From: Bacillus sp. SB49
GTDB taxonomy: Bacteria > Bacillota > Bacilli > Bacillales > Halobacillaceae
Reading direction: 5' to 3'
DNA length: 64,000 bases
Assembly: GCF_000469135.2 (NCBI RefSeq)
Contig: NZ_CP048117.1
Span: 3,633,501 to 3,697,500, forward strand
The notes under the pieces are model-generated. The model ran no database searches. It worked only from the letters and a program-made list of their open reading frames with translations, and was not told where the DNA came from. Shown one piece after another: positions 50,803 to 60,700 of this stretch (position 1 is the stretch's first letter; the number at the start of each line of letters is the position of its first letter). The position numbers and the translations under genes are program-made.

Positions 50803-52065
50803 ATGAGTAGTACCAGCACAACCACATCCGCAGCAGAAGCGGTGCTGCGCGGGGATGTAAAGGGGCTGAAGCGTCTCCTTCCGTTCCTCGGACCCGCGTT
50901 CATCGCAGCCGTCGCCTACATCGACCCCGGGAACTTCGCAACGAACATCGCCGCAGGCTCCACCTTCGGCTACCAATTGTTATGGGTGATCGCCTTCTCG
51001 AATTTGATGGCGGTCCTGATCCAGTCGATGTCCGCGAAGCTCGGCATCGCGACCGGCCGTAATCTCCCTGAAGTGGCACGCGACCGCTTCTCGAAAAAGA
51101 CGTCGATCTTCCTCTGGATCCAGAGCGAGCTCGTCATCATCGCGACCGATCTTGCCGAATTCATCGGAGCGGCACTCGGCCTGCACCTGATCTTCGGCAT
51201 CGGCATGGTTCCTTCCGCCGTCATCACGGCACTTGCGAGCTTCGCCGTCCTTGAAATGCAGCGGAGGGGGTACCGCGCCTTCGAAACGACGATATCCGCC
51301 ATGGTGCTGATGGTCGTCCTGGCCTTTGCGCTCCAGACGTTCTTCGCGCACCCTGACTGGACCGAAGTCGGCCACGGCATCGCCGTCCCGAGTTTCGAAG
51401 GCACAGACAGCATCATCCTCGCCGCCGGCATCCTCGGCGCGACCGTGATGCCGCATGCCATCTACCTGCACTCGGCACTCACGAACAAGCGCGTCGTCGG
51501 CAGGACCGAGAAAGAGAAGAAGCAGATCTTCCGCTTCGAATTCATCGATATCGTCCTTGCGATGATCATCGCCGGTGCCATCAACATGAGCATGCTCGTC
51601 ATCGCAGCCGCCCTGTTCTTCGACCGCGACATGCGCATCGACGACTTGACCGTCATGTTCAACGAACTCGGCTCGACGCTCGGACCTTTCACAGCGATCC
51701 TGTTCGGCCTCGGCCTCCTGATCGCAGGACTCTCGAGCTCATCCGTCGGCACGATGTCCGGCGACGTCGTCATGCAGGGCTTTATAAGAAAAAGCATCAA
51801 CCTGTACCTCAGACGGGCCATCACGATGATCCCGCCGCTTGCGATCATCCTCTCAGGCGTCAACGCGACGAAAGCCCTCGTCGCAAGCCAGGTCGTGCTG
51901 TCCTTCGGCATCGCCTTCGCGCTCGTACCTTTGATTATGTTCACAAGCAACAGGGAGATCATGGGCGGATTGAAGAACCATCGCGTAACGACGGCGGCCG
52001 CCTGGGTGATCTCTTTCATCGTCATCCTGCTGAACGCCTATTTGATCGTCGATACGTTCCTGTAA
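50803..52065 (+). CDS. mntH: Nramp-family manganese transporter MntH
   Basis: The 420-residue proton-coupled divalent metal transporter has 11 helices. Metal-binding motifs are visible in helix 1 (AYIDPGNFATNIAAGS) and helix 6 (ILGATVMPHAIYLHSAL). The preferred ion in Bacillaceae is Mn2+. The gene is alone, has a strong promoter with a possible MntR site, and ends at a perfect terminator. A good ribosome site (AACAGGTGAAG) precedes the ATG. Confidence 0.96.
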   Translation: MSSTSTTTSAAEAVLRGDVKGLKRLLPFLGPAFIAAVAYIDPGNFATNIAAGSTFGYQLLWVIAFSNLMAVLIQSMSAKLGIATGRNLPEVARDRFSKKTSIFLWIQSELVIIATDLAEFIGAALGLHLIFGIGMVPSAVITALASFAVLEMQRRGYRAFETTISAMVLMVVLAFALQTFFAHPDWTEVGHGIAVPSFEGTDSIILAAGILGATVMPHAIYLHSALTNKRVVGRTEKEKKQIFRFEFIDIVLAMIIAGAINMSMLVIAAALFFDRDMRIDDLTVMFNELGSTLGPFTAILFGLGLLIAGLSSSSVGTMSGDVVMQGFIRKSINLYLRRAITMIPPLAIILSGVNATKALVASQVVLSFGIAFALVPLIMFTSNREIMGGLKNHRVTTAAAWVISFIVILLNAYLIVDTFL

Positions 52066-52075
52066 AAAAGCACAA

Positions 52076-52115
52076 AAAGAGCCGAACCTCGTCCTGAGGT
52101 TCGACTCTTTTTTTT
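52076..52115. terminator. Bidirectional terminator
   Basis: AAAGAGCCGAACCTC pairs with GAGGTTCGACTCTTT around GTCCT, followed by T5. It separates mntH from the convergent DUF3817 gene. Confidence 0.9.
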
Positions 52116-52126
52116 CGTCTATGAAA

Positions 52127-52447
52127 TTATCCTGCTGCCCGTTCGGTCTGATGCTCCGGGAACCTGCCCTTCAGCTTGTGGTCGAGCACGAAGTTTCCGA
52201 ACGGAATCACGGAAGCGGCGAGGGCGCCGATCATCCATTTCTTGGACCAACGGACTTGATAGGTGACATAACCGACGACGAGGACATACAACACGAACAG
52301 CGCCCCGTGGATCATCCCGTTATACGTCACGAACTCCGGAATGTCCCATATATACTTCAACGGCATCGAGATGAACAAAAGAAACAGAAACGACAAACCT
52401 TCCAGGAATCCCGTCACTCTCAATTTTCCAATCGTTGTATTCAGCAT
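52127..52447 (-). CDS. DUF3817 membrane protein
   Basis: The 106-residue protein has three helices. GFLEGLSFLFLLFISMPLKY, the IHGALFVLYVL segment and WMIGALAASVIPFGNFVLD are the DUF3817 signature. The real start is the ATG at 52447 (AAAGGAG upstream). Function unknown. The gap 52448-52699 shows no gene. Confidence 0.88.
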   Translation of the reverse strand: MLNTTIGKLRVTGFLEGLSFLFLLFISMPLKYIWDIPEFVTYNGMIHGALFVLYVLVVGYVTYQVRWSKKWMIGALAASVIPFGNFVLDHKLKGRFPEHQTERAAG

Positions 52448-52699
52448 GTGCAATCTCCTTTAATCAAGGTGTTAATAGAATCTACCTCCATCTTAATCGC
52501 TCGGATAGACGGGCGCAATCCATACGGGAGGGGGATTCCTGCCGTTACGCAGCCATTCCGTCCTTCCTTTCCCTTCCGAACGTTGATAGGACAGGCTTCA
52601 CGGGGACGGAACTCCATGAATCGAGGGTTTGTGACAATTCGTTGAAACCTGCTTTTCTGCACAAAAACAGACACGGGAGCGCCTCCCATGTCCTGTCAC

Positions 52700-54061
52700 C
52701 TAAAGCCCCTGTGGAAAGCGGAACACGTTGTACGGATCATACCGTTCATTCACCATGTCCAGCCGCTTCGCATTGGCTCCGAAATATTCCCGTTCATAAT
52801 CCTTCAACCCGCTGATTGGAAAATTCACATACGACCCGTCCGTGATCCGCTTGATATACTCGAAGCGCTCGCGGACCCATGCCTTGTTCTTCTCAGCGAA
52901 CATATCCTCTGTCCATACGGATTGAATCCCGATGATATAGTGCGCATCCCGGTAGTAAAATGCCGTATCACGCTTATCGATCTTCGAGATCTGTCCCCCC
53001 ATCGCATAGAACGAGACCGCTGCATACACCGATCCTTCCGCCGGATTCTGGACGAGCCCGGCTATCGTCTCGAGCTCCTTATCCGTAAATCGCCGATCGA
53101 CGAACCGCCCCGTCGATTTGAATTTCTCCGACGGCGGATACGTCTCCTCCACCTTCTGCACCGCCTCAAGGAACGGCGACTCCTCAAGCTCCACCCGGAA
53201 CCCTTCCACTACCGCAAACGGCGCCAGCAGCAGCCGCGCTTCTTCCGGCGGACCGTAGAAGAACCCTTGAGCGAAGATGCCGAGCCCTTCTTCCGCCGCA
53301 TGATAGAAGCTCGCCACCAGCGTCATCCGCTTGTCGAGACAAGGCAGCCACTCCTGCCAAATGTCCATCACCGCCGCCTGCTTCTCCACCGTCGTGCCGA
53401 CATAGTAGAAACGGACAAGCGTCACGTGACTGTTGACCGGCTTCGGCAGCTGGAATGTCATCTCGACGACGACACCGAAATTCCCGCCCCCGGCGCCCCG
53501 GCACGCCCAGAACAAATCTGCATGGCGGTGCTTGTTCGCTTTCACGATCTCCCCTTTGAAATTGACGAGCTCCATCTCCACCAGACTGTCGCACCCAAGA
53601 CCGAGCAGCCGGCTGGAAAATCCCCAGCCGCCCCCGAGCGTGAACCCGGCGACACCGACCGTCGGACACGTCCCCCCGGGAAAAACGTAGCCCTTCGAAC
53701 CGACAAAATCGTACACTTCGGTATTCTTCGCCCCAGCCCCCATATAAAGGAGGTGGTGATGCTCATCCAACCGCAGCGCATTCAACCGGCTGATATCGAT
53801 CACCAGCACGAAATCCCCCGTCGAATACCCCTCATAATGATGCCCGCCCGACCGGATCCGGATGCTCACCCGGTGCCTGCGCGCCCAGCGGATCGCATTC
53901 TTCACATCCTCTTTCCGCTCACAGTACACAATCACGAGGGGAAACTTATCGATCGCCCGGTTCCACTCCTGACGTGCCTCTTCATATTCCTGGTCCTTCG
54001 GAGTAACCACCTCTCCTGTCAGACCTTTCAAAAACGGTATTTCCGACCCCACTTCTTCCAC
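52700..54061 (-). CDS. FAD-linked oxidase of the berberine-bridge family
   Basis: This encodes about 450 residues. The FAD domain has IRSGGHHYEGYS, whose histidine is normally bonded to the flavin, and GTCPTVGVAGFTLGGGWG, whose cysteine makes a second flavin bond. The substrate domain follows, and the BBE C-terminal motif is FGANAKRLDMVNERYDP. Such enzymes oxidise sugars or secondary metabolites. Starts at GTG 54061 or GTG 54052 are both possible. A Fur box lies just upstream, tying it to iron limitation. Confidence 0.9.
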   Translation of the reverse strand: MEEVGSEIPFLKGLTGEVVTPKDQEYEEARQEWNRAIDKFPLVIVYCERKEDVKNAIRWARRHRVSIRIRSGGHHYEGYSTGDFVLVIDISRLNALRLDEHHHLLYMGAGAKNTEVYDFVGSKGYVFPGGTCPTVGVAGFTLGGGWGFSSRLLGLGCDSLVEMELVNFKGEIVKANKHRHADLFWACRGAGGGNFGVVVEMTFQLPKPVNSHVTLVRFYYVGTTVEKQAAVMDIWQEWLPCLDKRMTLVASFYHAAEEGLGIFAQGFFYGPPEEARLLLAPFAVVEGFRVELEESPFLEAVQKVEETYPPSEKFKSTGRFVDRRFTDKELETIAGLVQNPAEGSVYAAVSFYAMGGQISKIDKRDTAFYYRDAHYIIGIQSVWTEDMFAEKNKAWVRERFEYIKRITDGSYVNFPISGLKDYEREYFGANAKRLDMVNERYDPYNVFRFPQGL

Positions 54062-54069
54062 CTCTATTA

Positions 54070-54084
54070 TGATAATCGTTATCT
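54070..54084. promoter_or_regulatory. Fur box upstream of the BBE-type oxidase
   Basis: TGATAATCGTTATCT matches the 7-1-7 Fur consensus (TGATAATNATTATCA) at all but two fixed positions and lies 9 bp ahead of the GTG start. It should bring the gene under iron control. Confidence 0.75.
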
Positions 54085-54191
54085 ATTATTCTATTCTTGC
54101 GTGGGAGAAAGGTGAGGGTTCCAGAATCGCAAAGCCCTACGATACCTATACTTTTATCAGGGATTATTTCCGATAGGCCATAACCCATTCA

Positions 54192-55076
54192 CTAGGAACG
54201 AACGATAGCCACTTCCTTTCTTATCCGCTCATACCGCAGGAAACGATCGTCTAAAGGAGATATTCCCCGCAGCTGAAAGACTCCTACGAACCGATACCTG
54301 TGAAAACCGAGATGATCTTTGTATTTAGCAAACACGACACGCTGCTGATCCGCCTTCCCTCCTGACCCATACGTCTCTTTCCTTTCCGCAACAATCGCAG
54401 CATCTTCGTGGGATTCATCGATATAGGACCAATCCTCTGCCAAACGATTGATCCACCCCGCCGCAGCCGACTTCCAACTACCTTCTTCGACAATCGATAA
54501 CTTCGGACACCACAACCACGTCTGTTCTCCAATAGAAAAATAGCTGCGTTGGTACCGCTTTGAATTTTTACCGAAGACCGTATTGGCAATGTCCTTAATA
54601 TCTTTGAAAGTATAAGCGTCGTGCACGGATAAGAATTCCTGGGAGCGGCATTGTTCCAGCTCCTCTTCATATGTAAACCATTCCGCATGAACCTTTGTTG
54701 CTCTCCGGTTAATCTCTGCCACGACTTCGTCTATTCTCCTATGAAGATCGTCGACAGGAAGCGTCGCATCTATACGTAAGACAAGGAAATCTTCTAATTC
54801 ATCCTCTTCCACGGCAGCAAGAATATCATCCATCCGAAGCCCATCCTGTGTTTGGTTGCTTTTATGGAAGGCTTCGTCCACTTCTATGCCGATGTGGAGC
54901 TGTGGAAAATATAAATCCAAGAGCGCAAAGGATTCTCCCCGCTTTACGTATTGCTGGCTGACCGGTTTTACGTTCAAGTTCCCGAGCTTATGCCAAACAG
55001 CGGTCAATATATAATTCTCGTAATCCTTCCTTTTCGTCCTGGAAAAGGTTTTGACCAAATAATCCCGTTTGTCCAC
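54192..55076 (-). CDS. PvuRts1I/AbaSI-like modified-cytosine-dependent nuclease
   Basis: The 294-residue protein has a Vsr/PD-(D/E)xK-type N-terminal nuclease domain with D54 in LLDLYFPQL and the EVDE motif at residues 65-68. A C-terminal SRA-like beta domain follows (RVVFAKYKDHLGFHRYRF, then FQLRG and YERIRKEV). This order, the length and the terminal motif match PvuRts1I/AbaSI enzymes, which cut DNA carrying 5-hydroxymethyl- or glucosylated cytosine. It starts at GTG 55076 with GGGAGG upstream. It would attack phages with modified DNA. Confidence 0.8.
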   Translation of the reverse strand: MDKRDYLVKTFSRTKRKDYENYILTAVWHKLGNLNVKPVSQQYVKRGESFALLDLYFPQLHIGIEVDEAFHKSNQTQDGLRMDDILAAVEEDELEDFLVLRIDATLPVDDLHRRIDEVVAEINRRATKVHAEWFTYEEELEQCRSQEFLSVHDAYTFKDIKDIANTVFGKNSKRYQRSYFSIGEQTWLWCPKLSIVEEGSWKSAAAGWINRLAEDWSYIDESHEDAAIVAERKETYGSGGKADQQRVVFAKYKDHLGFHRYRFVGVFQLRGISPLDDRFLRYERIRKEVAIVRS

Positions 55077-55265
55077 CCTGCATACCTCCCTGGATTTAAC
55101 TGTTGAATGGTTTTCTCTATATTAACCCCACAACTAAAACTTCACTAGTATGAGCGAAGCATAAAACAGAACAAAACTCCCGGTCCTATGAACCTTATTT
55201 AAAGGAATTACATGTAAAAAATGATAGAATGAAGACAGGATAACCAAGCAATTAGGAGGAGACAC

Positions 55266-56249
55266 ATGGAAGTAACGAACAACACCCGTCTACTGAAGCT
55301 GCGCGACATCCTGTTCGAGGAAACAGACGAAAACAATGAGCTCAGCATCACAGAAATCGAAGATAAATTGAAGCTTCATTTCGGCACGGATGCAAGCTTC
55401 GACCCACGTACGCTGAAGCGGGACATTGAGATCTTGGAGGAATCGGGAGTGGACATTGCCCGTAACAAAGGCAAATACGGGAAGGTGTATTATAGCTATC
55501 AGGATCACCTATTCGAAACTTACCAGCTCCGCTTCATCAACGATGCCGTCTTGTCAGCCAAGTTCATCACGGAGAAGGAAAAGAAGACCCTGATCCAGAA
55601 GACGAAACAGATGACAAGCCGCCACATAGCGAAGACTTTACCCGACCCTGTGCTTTTTTCGCAGTCGTCGAACGAAGATTACCAACTAGTCAAATTGAAT
55701 ATTGATTACATACACAGAGCTATTTCTGACCAAAAAGTACTCCAGTATCATTACGGCAGGTACAACTTAAAGAAAGAATTCGAATTCAGCCGTAACGGCG
55801 ATCTGTACGAAGTCGAGCCATACGCCCTGATCTGGCAGAGTGATTACTACTACTTGATCGGCAAATTCCGCGGCAACGGAGAGATGCGTCATTACCGCCT
55901 GGATCGGATGCGCCACATGGATATGAAGGAAGAACGGTTCCGCCGCGATGCATTTACTATCCAGGACTACGTGGACCAAAGCTTCCACATGTTCACCGGA
56001 GAAGACAGCCGTATTAAAATCGAATTCGACGCCTCGCTCCTGAACGTCGTCATCGACCGTTTCGGAATCGATGCTTCCATCACACCCGTCACTGACGACC
56101 GCTTCATCCTGTCGACACAGGCAAAAATCAGCCGTGGCCTCATTAACTGGATCCTGACCTGGGGAGCCAAGGCGAAGGTGCTGTCTCCGGATAAGCTTGT
56201 CGAAGATATCAAACAGGAAGTGGAACACATGTACAAGCACTACCAATAA
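55266..56249 (+). CDS. WYL-domain transcriptional regulator
   Basis: The 327-residue regulator has an N-terminal helix-turn-helix (about 5-75, FDPRTLKRDIEILEESGVD), a WYL domain (about 145-240; EVEPYALIWQSDYYYLIGKF and MRHYRLDRMRHM) and a WCX-like C-terminal part. WYL proteins often control phage-defence genes. It lies divergent from the modified-DNA nuclease gene with about 190 bp between them, so it may regulate that gene. AGGAGG precedes the ATG. Confidence 0.92.
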   Translation: MEVTNNTRLLKLRDILFEETDENNELSITEIEDKLKLHFGTDASFDPRTLKRDIEILEESGVDIARNKGKYGKVYYSYQDHLFETYQLRFINDAVLSAKFITEKEKKTLIQKTKQMTSRHIAKTLPDPVLFSQSSNEDYQLVKLNIDYIHRAISDQKVLQYHYGRYNLKKEFEFSRNGDLYEVEPYALIWQSDYYYLIGKFRGNGEMRHYRLDRMRHMDMKEERFRRDAFTIQDYVDQSFHMFTGEDSRIKIEFDASLLNVVIDRFGIDASITPVTDDRFILSTQAKISRGLINWILTWGAKAKVLSPDKLVEDIKQEVEHMYKHYQ

Positions 56250-56332
56250 ATAAGAACACGCGTTGGGTGAGCAAATTTTTGCTCACCCTTTTTATTATGA
56301 TGAACGTACCAAATCGAAAGGGAGAGGTCATC

Positions 56333-57085
56333 ATGAAATCATTTGTAAAAGTATTAGGAGCCGTCATCATCGGAGGAAGCCTGCTCACCGCCTGTGCAGC
56401 CGAAGAATCGACGATGTCAAGCGGAGACGAACCGAAGCAGGCGGAAGCAGAAGAGAAAGCCGATCAAACCGAAGCACAGCTGGAAGTGAAATCGGAGACG
56501 TTCGACGCTTGGGAAGACAGCATCGGAAGCATTTACGCGAGTTATTCCGCAGAAATCACAAACACAGGAGACGCCCCCGCATCCGTTGGTGATATCCAAG
56601 TGAACTTCGAAGGAGAAGACGGTTCCATCCTTGGAACGATGCAGATGGTCCTGCCCGTCCCTGAGATTGTCCAACCGGGAGAGACCGCCTACATCGGCGA
56701 AAACACCATCCTCGATACCGTCACATCCGCAGAAGAGATTGCCAACGCCACGATGAACATGGACTTCAGCCAGACGGAAGAAGATCCTGCTCTTCTCACG
56801 ACGGAAAACATCAAACTAACCGAGGGTAAAGATGAATACTCCAGCGTCTACACCGTGACAGGAACCGTCCTCAACGAAACGACGGAGAAAGCCGACGATA
56901 TCCGTCTTGCCGCAGGCCTGTATGATGCAGAAGGCAACTTCCTCGGCACCTTGAACGGCAGCATCGAGGTCAGCCTGAACCCGGACGGCAAAGCAGGATT
57001 TGAACTGAACTATCCGGAACTCCCTGCCAATATCAAAGGCAAAGCGACAGAAGCCAAAGTGAAAGCCTATAACTGGTCATTCTGA
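56333..57085 (+). CDS. FxLYD-type lipoprotein
   Basis: This encodes 250 residues. The signal ends in SLLTAC (lipidated cysteine), then an acidic linker (QAEAEEKADQTEAQ) and two beta-sandwich domains of the FxLYD type (about 55-130, with ASYSAEITNTGDAP, and 155-245, with VYTVTGTVLNETTEKADDIRLAAGLYDAEGNFL). It would be anchored on the outer membrane face. GGGAGAGG precedes the ATG at 56333. It is followed 24 bp later by a DUF4064 gene. Confidence 0.85.
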   Translation: MKSFVKVLGAVIIGGSLLTACAAEESTMSSGDEPKQAEAEEKADQTEAQLEVKSETFDAWEDSIGSIYASYSAEITNTGDAPASVGDIQVNFEGEDGSILGTMQMVLPVPEIVQPGETAYIGENTILDTVTSAEEIANATMNMDFSQTEEDPALLTTENIKLTEGKDEYSSVYTVTGTVLNETTEKADDIRLAAGLYDAEGNFLGTLNGSIEVSLNPDGKAGFELNYPELPANIKGKATEAKVKAYNWSF

Positions 57086-57109
57086 TTAAAAACCAAGGAG
57101 GAATGAAAC

Positions 57110-57454
57110 ATGAATAGAACGACAGAAATGGTACTGGGAATCATCGGTGGCCTGATTGGGTTCGGAGGCGCATTCTTCGCCCTCTTCATGGGAGCCTTAG
57201 ACGAATCCTTCAACGGAACGAGCGAACTGAACGGCCTTGGGTCGAGCGCATTCCTGTTCAGCATCCTCGCCATCATAGGAGCGATCGTCGTCAAATTCAA
57301 ACCGAAACTGGGCGGATGGCTCATGCTGATCAGTGGTGTCGCCATCCTGATTTCCATCAGCCTGTTCGGTGTCGTCCCGGCACTGTTCCTTGTAGCGGCA
57401 GGGTTGATGGGGATTCTGAGGAAAGGGAAAAAGTCGCAGCGTGCGGCTGCTTAA
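57110..57454 (+). CDS. DUF4064 membrane protein
   Basis: The 114-residue protein has four helices (about 7-29, 47-60, 66-84 and 88-103) with the DUF4064 pattern VLGIIGGLIGFGGAFFALF, then AFLFSILAIIGAIVV. AAGGAGG precedes the ATG. It forms a small operon with the lipoprotein gene; the pair may be an envelope stress module. Confidence 0.82.
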   Translation: MNRTTEMVLGIIGGLIGFGGAFFALFMGALDESFNGTSELNGLGSSAFLFSILAIIGAIVVKFKPKLGGWLMLISGVAILISISLFGVVPALFLVAAGLMGILRKGKKSQRAAA

Positions 57455-57490
57455 AAAAAGGGAGGACCGATAATCGGGCCTCCCTTTTTC
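57455..57490. terminator. Bidirectional terminator
   Basis: AAAAAGGGAGG-CCG pairs with CGG-CCTCCCTTTTT, ending the lipoprotein/DUF4064 operon. Confidence 0.88.
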
Positions 57491-57496
57491 GTTCTA

Positions 57497-57712
57497 TTCC
57501 ATTCTTTTAAACATACCAAGTAAAATAATAATCGCACCTAACACAAAACAAAGAACCTGGAAATAAATTAAATGGTAAGCATTCATATCGTCTATCCCCA
57601 GTTCCATGTAAGCCGTAAATACCTTCAAGAAGAATATTAATACCAATTAAAATAGAAAACGCGCCAAAAATTATGTAGCTCTTGTTTATTCTCGCCAGTC
57701 CTCCAAAAAGAT
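57497..57712 (-). pseudogene. Frameshifted, 5'-truncated membrane-protein remnant
   Basis: Read leftward from about 57708, one frame gives GGLARINKSYIIFGAFSILI and continues through GINILLE. Another then gives AYMELGIDDMNAYHLIYFQ followed by a second hydrophobic helix and a stop. Together they spell a two-helix membrane protein broken by one frameshift near 57640. No start codon is left; the break lies next to the end of the defence operon, as if that insertion removed the 5' part. Confidence 0.5.
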
Positions 57713-57746
57713 AAAAAAGGAAGCAGGAACGAGTAGAGTTCCTGCC
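57713..57746 (-). terminator. Terminator of the Dpt operon
   Basis: On the minus strand GCAGGAAC and GTTCCTGC (57723-57730, 57738-57745) pair around seven bases, followed by TTCCTTTTTT. Confidence 0.85.
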
Positions 57747-57755
57747 TTTGTTACT

Positions 57756-60700
57756 TTATTCCGTTAAAAATTTAAAGATTTTTTCCTTAACATTTTCTTC
57801 AGGTTTTTTATCACCTTTAAAAGAATACTTTAAAATAATGTCTTTATTAAAGTCTGTGGAAGCATTAGTTAGCCAGTCCTCTAACTCCTCTACATCCTCT
57901 ACAATACAAGGCTTTAAGTCATCTTCTTTGGACATCTCAAGCAAGAGCGTGGAAGAGTCTATTTCGTTCGTTCGAACAAAAGTTCCTTTCTTAAAAGAAA
58001 TGACTGCTCCTTTTCCTATATAAGAATCGAGAGAATTTACAAAGTCATACTCCCCCTTTTTTAGCCGTTCTGTAAGTTCATTTTGCAACTCATAATTTTT
58101 ACTATGGAAGAATTTCGTTTGTGTAATTCTTTTTGCATTAGACGTAAATAGTTGTACAAAAAAGTTTTGATAGAAACGTTTTATAAATGAATCCTCTCTA
58201 TCAATAGTCTGACTCTTAAGCAATGAACTGGTTTTCTCAAGTTGTTCACGAGCCTTATTAATTACACTTTCATGATTGTGCCCTATTTTAACTTCAATAG
58301 GATAAAGATGTATTTTTACACCATTATCTTCTTGCTCCAAACCAATTAAAAGGACGTCATCACTATGTTTGCCCGAGACACCCAGGTTCTTAGCTGTAAA
58401 GATACCACCGGATTTGTTTAGGCTAACTGCACCAGCAACTCTTAATACCTCTTCCAACGAAACCGGAACCCACAGAATATCTTCATGATTGAAGTAAGCT
58501 AAAGCAGTTTTGATAGCAGCTAATATACTTAATTTTTCTTCAGTAAAATATCCTCTATTACCTAGTATTTTCAGTAGCCATTCTCCGTTGATCGTGTTAA
58601 AACCAGAAATAGCCTTATGTGCAGTCTTTAGCCGATCATCAGAAGTTATGTTAATCGAAGCCAAAAACTCTCTAATAACATCGTAATATTGTTCAGCACT
58701 ACTCGTTACAGTTATAGCGTCATACCGACTAGATGAAGAATACTGATCATTGTAATGTATAACAAGCGAACCTTCCACTGTGTTTTCAAAGAAATCAAGA
58801 TCAACACCAGGATCTATAAAGGTGACCCAGTTGGAGGATTGCAGGACACTTTGAATAACATGTAAATCGTCTAACGTCGTACATGCTACTATTCCTCGAC
58901 CTTTATCATACGTGTTACTTGGATTATCCATATTAGAGGCTAACTCATTTAAGTAGTATGCACATTTAATCAATAGGTCGTCTTCCTCGAATTTGTAATC
59001 CATAATTCCGAAACCACTTCTATAGTCTTCTACATGTTTCTTAGCGGGAACAGTTGTGTAAAGCCCCTTCATAGACACGCCCGATTCTAATTGGTCCATT
59101 GGCTGGGAAGCAAACTGCTTTTGAGATTCCATCTTATAAAAAGATATATGAGCATATTCGAAAATGGAAGGTGGTTCACCTACATAAAATTTAATATTTT
59201 GATGTAATTCTTCTAGCAAATCTTCGGAAGACAGATTTGGATCATTGGATTTAAGCTTTAAATTAAAAACCTCTTCGAACTCATGGACACTTCTTGTTTC
59301 AGCAAATTTTTCACAAAAGCTGTCCTCTGAGTGATTGCGATATACATTGACAATTAGCGCTGGCATTCTATATGCACTTTGCTTATTCTTCTTATCTAAA
59401 TACCACTGAAGAAGTCCACGAATAGCTCTATAATCATTCAATATGTTTATAATATTCACTTTGACTGGAGCCTTTGAGTTTTTTAAGAATAAATAAGAGA
59501 AATGTTCTTCAAATTGTTGTAACTTATCTTTAACTACTTTATCTAAATAAAGATCCGCATCCGCCACATTAGAAGTATCCATCCCCTTATAAACCATCCA
59601 TCCTGGGATATTTTCTTGTGAGTCTGGACTATACACTACTTCCTGTTCACCGAAAATATAAGGGAGCAAACCATCTGGTTTCAAACGATCAAGTATCCCC
59701 TGATCTATTTGTTCATCCCTTAACTCAACAAGCTTTCTTAACTCAAAAGCAACATTTAATGGATGAAATGGAGTTAGCCACATTTCTTCCCCATTATTCT
59801 TATTTATGGTTCCTAACTTAAATAAACCTTTACTTTTGTTACCTGCTGGTTGTGTAGGATCCATATTTTCAACTTCTTTAGTAAACTGAGTAATATACTC
59901 TGTAGCTCGTTTCGTGATCTTTTCATCCCAATAAACAATGGAGGGTTCTCTCTTCATGAAAATATTCACAAATCGGTTATAAGCATTCCTGAGTTCAGGG
60001 GATAACTTAATATCTTCATCGATTATGAAATCCCCGCCAACATACGCACCTGCGCACGCCAATTCATCCACCCATTGATATTCTACATCCAAGAAAGTTT
60101 TATAATCATTTGGAATATAGTAATCTTGAGCGTGATTTCCGTTACTTGTTACTTTTGTTCCCTCTCTAGCAAAACTTAACTTTTGTTCGCGCTTAAGTTT
60201 AGCTAATCTGTTTGCTTTTATTGGGTGTGCATCTGGCTTTTCCCCATCTAATTCAATCCAAATATCAGTTTCTGAGTATCTTACCTTATAAACAATTCGG
60301 TCATCGCTATCTAACAGGACACTAGGAATTACGTATTGAGAACCATCAGAACTTTTCACATCCAAAACTTGGGATTCATCATGTATGTCTTCTATAGAAC
60401 TTGGATTAATTCCTAGAGTAATTTTATCACTATCAAATGGCAGTTTAATGTATTGCTCTTTTTTCTTAACGACCACTTCAAACGAGCTATGGTAATCTTG
60501 AAAAATATGATCTTCAAATGGTAGAACACAAATATTAAACTCTGCACCTTTAGATGCTTTATCTTCATGCTTATAAACAAGTTTTTCATAAAGAGGTCCT
60601 TGGGAATCTCTATTTGAGAAAGACACTTCTAGCGATCTTTTTCGAACTTTAACATCTGTACCTAGAATCGGTTCTTTTAAGAAGTTTTTATGGAGTCCAT

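Noticed and set aside
52688-54115. 475-codon rightward frame
   Set aside because: It is the antisense shadow of the berberine-bridge-type oxidase, with an arginine/histidine/proline-rich product.
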